Below, one piece after another: positions 7,178 through 10,159 of a stretch of 10,159 nt of DNA. The stretch is from assembly GCA_934693215.1 (NCBI GenBank), contig CAKUVB010000051.1:1-10159 (forward strand), read 5' to 3'. The stretch's first letter is position 1; the number at the start of each line of letters is the position of its first letter. The stretch comes from an uncultured Candidatus Melainabacteria bacterium. GTDB lineage: Bacteria > Cyanobacteriota > Vampirovibrionia > Gastranaerophilales > Gastranaerophilaceae. The position numbers and the translations under genes were made by a program. A model generated the notes under the pieces. It searched no databases. It was not told the origin of the DNA and saw nothing but the letters and a program-made list of their open reading frames with translations.

Positions 7178-8143
7178 ATGAGTTTGTTAAACATAAAAAA
7201 TTATTCAATGTCTTTTCGTCTTGAATCCGGAATATTCAAAGCGATTAATAATATTTCGTTAAAAATAGAAAACAAACAAATGGTAGCATTAGTAGGAGAA
7301 TCCGGTTGTGGAAAAAGTATGACTGCAATGAGTATTCTAAGACTACTTCCTAAAAATGCAATTATAACCTCTGGCGAAATATTTTTTAGGAATCAAGACC
7401 TTTTAACTATAAAAGAAAAAGAAATACAAAATATTAGAGGTCGAAATATTGCATTAATACCACAAGACCCTATGACATCATTAAACCCACTGTATACCAT
7501 TGGAAACCAGTTATTAGAAGTTATACTAAAAGATAATTCTTTATCAAAACAAGATGCAATAAAAAAAGCTATTGAAGTTTTGAATATTGTAAGAATACCC
7601 AACCCGAAAGAAAAGCTAACAATGTATCCTCACGAATTTTCAGGAGGTATGAAACAAAGAGCGATAATCGCTATGGCTCTTGCTACAAATGCGGAATTGA
7701 TAATAGCAGACGAACCAACAACGGCTCTTGATGTAACAATTCAAGCTCAGATAATGAATATTCTAAATGACATCAAAGAAAATCTTGGCACTTCAATATT
7801 ATTAATTTCACATGACCTCAACCTTGTTGGACAATATTCTGATGAAATAAATGTTATGTATTCCGGACAAATCGTTGAAAAGGCCCCATCAAAAATATTC
7901 TTTGAAAAACAATTACACCCATATTCTACGGCATTATTAAATGCATTACCAGCTAATAATACTAATAATCAAAAACTTTATACGATAGATGGTCAACCAC
8001 CAAATATACAAGAGAAAATTGAAGGTTGTAGATTCAACCCAAGATGTACTAAAAGAATGAACGGAATTTGTACTATAAAAACACCATCTTTAAAAGAAAT
8101 CGAACCAAATCATTTTGTAGAATGTTTTTTATATGAGATGTAA
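7178..8143 (+). CDS. Dipeptide/oligopeptide ABC transporter ATPase, DppD/OppD type
   Basis: This is the ATP-hydrolysing subunit that powers peptide (or nickel) uptake from the cytoplasmic face of the membrane. All nucleotide-binding motifs are intact in 321 residues: Walker A 'GESGCGKS' (40-47), Q-loop 'PQDPMTSLNP' (95-104), signature 'FSGGMKQR' (154-161), Walker B 'LIIADEP' (174-180) with Glu179, and H-loop His212. The C-terminal oligopeptide-transporter extension starts at 'LHPY' (246-249). It holds Cys284, Cys290, Cys298 and Cys316, the spacing known to bind a [4Fe-4S] cluster in DppD-type proteins. The length is normal. Usual partners (a DppF-type second ATPase, two permeases, a binding protein) are not in this window, so it is either an orphan sharing permeases encoded elsewhere or a relic. 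Fully intact motifs argue for function. Confidence 0.93.
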   Translation: MSLLNIKNYSMSFRLESGIFKAINNISLKIENKQMVALVGESGCGKSMTAMSILRLLPKNAIITSGEIFFRNQDLLTIKEKEIQNIRGRNIALIPQDPMTSLNPLYTIGNQLLEVILKDNSLSKQDAIKKAIEVLNIVRIPNPKEKLTMYPHEFSGGMKQRAIIAMALATNAELIIADEPTTALDVTIQAQIMNILNDIKENLGTSILLISHDLNLVGQYSDEINVMYSGQIVEKAPSKIFFEKQLHPYSTALLNALPANNTNNQKLYTIDGQPPNIQEKIEGCRFNPRCTKRMNGICTIKTPSLKEIEPNHFVECFLYEM

Positions 8144-8198
8144 AAATCACAAAACGGCCACTCTATAGATATAAATGGGATTAGATTACAAAAAATAT

Positions 8199-8522
8199 TT
8201 AATGTCTTACCGGTACTTTTATCAAATTAGTTTGTTCTACATCACGTTCTAAAATAATAACTTTTTCTTCATCTCTGTTTTTGTATATATAATAAAGTAC
8301 CATATCAGCACCTACAAGAACAAAGTTTAAAAGATATAAGAAGAATACAATATCCCAGCTATACAAAGCCTTGTGTATCATTCCGAGAACATAACCAAGT
8401 TCGACAAGCCACAAGAACAATATACTTTTACCTTTTACATGTTTTGTTTTATAAGTCTTAGCAACTTGAAAAGGCCAACTTGCACCGAAACATATCATCA
8501 TACCTGCTTCAAAAATACTCAT
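8199..8522 (-). CDS. Small three-helix membrane protein, PQ-loop/SemiSWEET-like
   Basis: The protein is 107 residues with three hydrophobic segments at about 2-18, 33-52 and 56-79, then a charged C-terminal tail of about 25 residues. The end of helix 1, 'GASWPFQVAKTYKTK', resembles a PQ-loop motif with 'PFQ' in place of 'PQ'. The following 'VKGKSILFLWLVELGYVLG' matches the pattern after the loop in bacterial SemiSWEET-like and related small families. SemiSWEETs are dimeric sugar transporters of about 90 residues, so size and topology fit, but the substrate is not predictable. The start is supported by AAAGGG (complement of 8530-8535) seven bases upstream and a strong promoter. The gene converges with the DppD-like gene (55 bases apart, no clear terminator) and diverges from the yajQ pair. 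Confidence 0.75.
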   Translation of the reverse strand: MSIFEAGMMICFGASWPFQVAKTYKTKHVKGKSILFLWLVELGYVLGMIHKALYSWDIVFFLYLLNFVLVGADMVLYYIYKNRDEEKVIILERDVEQTNLIKVPVRH

Positions 8523-8557
8523 ATAAAAACCCTTTATTTAATGTAAAATACACACTC

Positions 8558-8585
8558 ATTATAAAACTTAGTTTTTATTTTTCAA
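8558..8585 (-). promoter_or_regulatory. Promoter of the PQ-loop-like gene
   Basis: On the minus strand, TTGAAA (complement of 8580-8585) and a perfect TATAAT (complement of 8558-8563) are 16 bases apart. The predicted start near 8550 leaves a leader of under 30 bases containing the ribosome binding site. Its -35 overlaps that of the divergent yajQ promoter. Confidence 0.65.
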
Positions 8586-8607
8586 GTGCTAAAATTTATG
8601 ATAGAAT
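8579..8607 (+). promoter_or_regulatory. Candidate promoter of the tandem yajQ genes
   Basis: TTTTCA (8579-8584) and TAGAAT (8602-8607) are 17 bases apart, four of six and five of six to consensus. Transcription from about 8614 would give a short leader carrying the strong Shine-Dalgarno AAGGAGG at 8619-8625. Confidence 0.5.
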
Positions 8608-8631
8608 TAAACGAAACTAAGGAGGCAAATC

Positions 8632-9138
8632 ATGTCAGACGAATTTAGTATTGATATTGTATCCGGTATTGATAGAGCGGATTTAATGAACGCAGTAGAC
8701 TACGTAAAAAAAGATTTATTATCTACCTACAAGCTAGGTCTAAACAATACGCAAATAGAATTAAATCCAGATAGTACAATTACTATTACATCTACTGATA
8801 GAAAAAGAATTAAAAGTATTTGCGATACCTTCAATGACACATTAGGCACAGACGGACAATCTGTTACAATTAACAACATAGAAACTGTAGAGAATGCCAT
8901 AAGTGGTGAAGTTAAACATGTATTTAACCTTATAAAAGGTATGGGCAAAGATATAGCACAAGCGATAGAAGATGATATAAAAGAATTAAAACTAAAAGTA
9001 AAAACAGATATACATGCGAACGGTGTAAAAGTAACTGGTCCAAAAGAAGAAATGCAAAATGTAATTAATTTGATAACAAATAATCAAGCCAAATACAAAA
9101 CACCTATTCAGATTACAAACTATAATGAGGAGAAATAG
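8632..9138 (+). CDS. YajQ-family protein, divergent copy
   Basis: This 168-residue protein is homologous over its full length to the next gene: I count about 72 identities in 165 aligned positions by hand, with one gap. It keeps the N-terminal 'DIVSGIDR' (8-15), 'NAVD' (20-23), 'KLKVK' (120-124) and 'VTG' (134-136). It has lost conserved YajQ signatures: 'RFD' is replaced by 'TYK', 'KLVKRG' by 'TLGTDG', and 'GD-VRVTGKS-DDL' by 'ANGVKVTGPKEEM'. YajQ (DUF520/UPF0234) proteins are small cytoplasmic proteins of two ferredoxin-like halves that bind nucleotides; a Xanthomonas member binds cyclic di-GMP and acts through a transcription factor. This copy may have a changed ligand or form a heteromer with its partner. 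A very strong Shine-Dalgarno, AAGGAGG, lies six bases before the ATG. Confidence 0.9.
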   Translation: MSDEFSIDIVSGIDRADLMNAVDYVKKDLLSTYKLGLNNTQIELNPDSTITITSTDRKRIKSICDTFNDTLGTDGQSVTINNIETVENAISGEVKHVFNLIKGMGKDIAQAIEDDIKELKLKVKTDIHANGVKVTGPKEEMQNVINLITNNQAKYKTPIQITNYNEEK

Positions 9139-9140
9139 CT

Positions 9141-9641
9141 ATGGCAAAAGACAGTAGTTTTGACATTGTTTCAGAATTCGACAGACAAGAACTTTTAAAT
9201 GCAGTCGATCAAGTAAAAAGAGATTTGCAATCAAGATTTGATTTAAAGAATTCAAACTCAGATATAGAACTTGATTCAGACAAATCAATTACTATTACAA
9301 CTTCTGACGATATGAAGCTTAGAAATATCTATGATATTTTGCAAACTAAACTTGTAAAAAGAGGACTAAGCATTAAAATTCTTGATGCTCAAGCTGTAGA
9401 AAATGCTCTAGGCGGTAATGTAAGACAAGTTTATAACCTTAAAAAAGGTTTAACTCAAGAACTTGCGAAAAAAATCGTTGCAGATATTAAAGATTCGAAA
9501 CTAAAAGTTCAAGCATCAATACAAGGTGATCAAGTTCGAGTTACAGGAAAAAGCAAAGATGATTTGCAAGAAGTAATCAAGCTTTTAAGAAGTAACGAAG
9601 AAAAATATGATTACCCTCTTCAATTTACGAACTACAGATAA
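9141..9641 (+). CDS. yajQ: YajQ-family nucleotide-binding protein, canonical copy
   Basis: This 166-residue protein closely follows the YajQ pattern: 'SFDIVSEFDRQELLNAVDQ' from residue 6, 'SRFDL' (31-35), 'KLVKRG' (70-75) and the signature block 117-143 ('KDSKLKV', 'IQGD', 'VRVTGKSKDDLQ'). Its opening is the version I know from cyanobacterial YajQ. Family members bind nucleotides or tRNA-like RNA, and cyclic di-GMP in Xanthomonas; the role here is unproven. It starts two bases after the first copy's stop, with GAGGAG (9127-9132) inside the end of that gene, so the pair is co-transcribed and probably translationally coupled. A hairpin terminator follows 17 bases after the stop. Confidence 0.95.
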   Translation: MAKDSSFDIVSEFDRQELLNAVDQVKRDLQSRFDLKNSNSDIELDSDKSITITTSDDMKLRNIYDILQTKLVKRGLSIKILDAQAVENALGGNVRQVYNLKKGLTQELAKKIVADIKDSKLKVQASIQGDQVRVTGKSKDDLQEVIKLLRSNEEKYDYPLQFTNYR

Positions 9642-9658
9642 GAAATAAAGTATTTACT

Positions 9659-9695
9659 AAAAGTCAGACTGAATTACTCTTCAGTCTGACTTTTT
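9659..9695. terminator. Bidirectional rho-independent terminator
   Basis: A perfect 15-bp stem (arms 9659-9673 and 9680-9694, core AGTCAGACTGAA) encloses a 6-base loop. An A-tract lies on the left and a T-tract on the right. It therefore works for the yajQ operon on the plus strand and for the glycine-zipper gene on the minus strand, whose stop is at 9724. Confidence 0.92.
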
Positions 9696-9723
9696 CGTAA
9701 ATTATGTTAATTAATTTAGGTTA

Positions 9724-10159
9724 TTAATAATTAGAAACTTTTTCCATATTTTTCTTGTCTGGAGAAGAATTACCGAAGAATGCACCTGCGATAGAACCAA
9801 CTAGTCCGCCAATTAATGCACCTGCAATTGCACCTTTAGCTCCACCTATAGCTTTACCAGCTTTTGCCGCTTTAAGAGCACTAACAAGTCCCACACTTGT
9901 TCCGCCAACAACAGTACCTAAAGTACCTCCGGCCAAGAAACCACCACATGATTTAGCAGATGTTCTTGCTGCTTTATCCTGCAATCTGTCACCAGTCATA
10001 TAGGCCTTGATTTCATCAGCAGCACCTTGTTCGTAAGTTCCAAAAGAAATTGTTCGTTTAAAGCCATTTACAACTTCACTATCACCATTAGCTGAAATAT
10101 CACCCATCAAATCTGAACCTGTTACTTCTTTATAACATTTAGCAATTTGAGCATTGATA
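9724..10159 (-). CDS. Glycine-zipper protein, 5' end outside window
   Basis: The frame stays open from the right edge to the TAA at 9724-9726, giving 144 whole codons plus the stop. An internal ATG at 10107 could be mistaken for the start, but the coding frame continues upstream without a stop ('INAQIAKCYKEVTG'), so the real start is probably beyond the window. The visible N-terminal part is polar. From about 'CGGFLAGGTLGTVVGG' the protein becomes Gly/Ala-rich with GxxxG spacing ('GGAKGAIAGALIGGLVGSIAGAFFG'), a glycine zipper able to pack in membranes. It then ends in a short polar tail. Such zippers occur in outer-membrane, toxin-like and phage-related proteins; no specific family is recognised. 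The gene converges with yajQ across the shared terminator. Confidence 0.8.
   Translation of the reverse strand, partial: INAQIAKCYKEVTGSDLMGDISANGDSEVVNGFKRTISFGTYEQGAADEIKAYMTGDRLQDKAARTSAKSCGGFLAGGTLGTVVGGTSVGLVSALKAAKAGKAIGGAKGAIAGALIGGLVGSIAGAFFGNSSPDKKNMEKVSNY

Noticed and set aside
8144..8198. Terminator between the convergent DppD-like and PQ-loop-like genes
   Set aside because: No stem of useful length followed by a T-run was found on either strand.
9755..10003. Plus-strand Pro/Ala-rich frame
   Set aside because: It is the antisense image of the Gly/Ala-rich zipper gene and lacks a ribosome binding site.
1..10159. tRNA, rRNA, CRISPR array, insertion sequence or prophage attachment site
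   Set aside because: Nothing resembling a cloverleaf, regularly spaced repeats, a transposase or terminal inverted repeats was seen.

Overview
The window is AT-rich, densely coded bacterial DNA. Several features point to a non-photosynthetic relative of the cyanobacteria (Vampirovibrionia/Melainabacteria, probably the gut order Gastranaerophilales). The response regulator has an output domain close to cyanobacterial RpaA-type regulators. The second YajQ protein begins with the motif typical of cyanobacterial YajQ. The very large Asn/Lys-rich protein has an N-terminal 'SFRG' segment that I associate with this group. The assignment is an inference; no rRNA or other marker is present.

Layout. 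Positions 1-4795 (minus) hold most of one giant gene of at least 1598 codons, running off the left edge. It carries the complete set of papain-family (C1) landmarks: Gln226, Cys232, His936, Asn956-Ser-Trp-Gly and a Gly-Tyr-Ile strand. However, 703 residues separate the catalytic Cys and His. Next on the same strand are a small secreted coiled-coil protein (4942-5346, with its own terminator) and an OmpR-type response regulator (5424-6122). A divergent intergenic region at about 6123-6235 carries inverted and direct repeats. It leads on the plus strand to a uridine-kinase-like P-loop kinase with an 80-residue N-terminal extension (6236-7123) and an orphan DppD/OppD-type ABC ATPase with a four-cysteine Fe-S motif (7178-8143). 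A small three-helix PQ-loop/SemiSWEET-like membrane protein (8199-8522, minus) is divergent from two tandem, diverged YajQ genes (8632-9138 and 9141-9641, plus). A bidirectional terminator separates these from a glycine-zipper protein (from 9724, minus) that runs off the right edge.

How it fits together. The genes look like separate short transcription units, not one pathway. The clear operon is the YajQ pair, which are 2 bases apart. The giant protease-like gene, the secreted coiled-coil gene and the response regulator lie head to tail, but a terminator and a likely operator separate them. Two genes (response regulator and dppD-like) have a -10 element immediately before the start codon and no Shine-Dalgarno, suggesting leaderless mRNAs; the others have good ribosome binding sites. 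The most unusual object is the giant C1-like protein.
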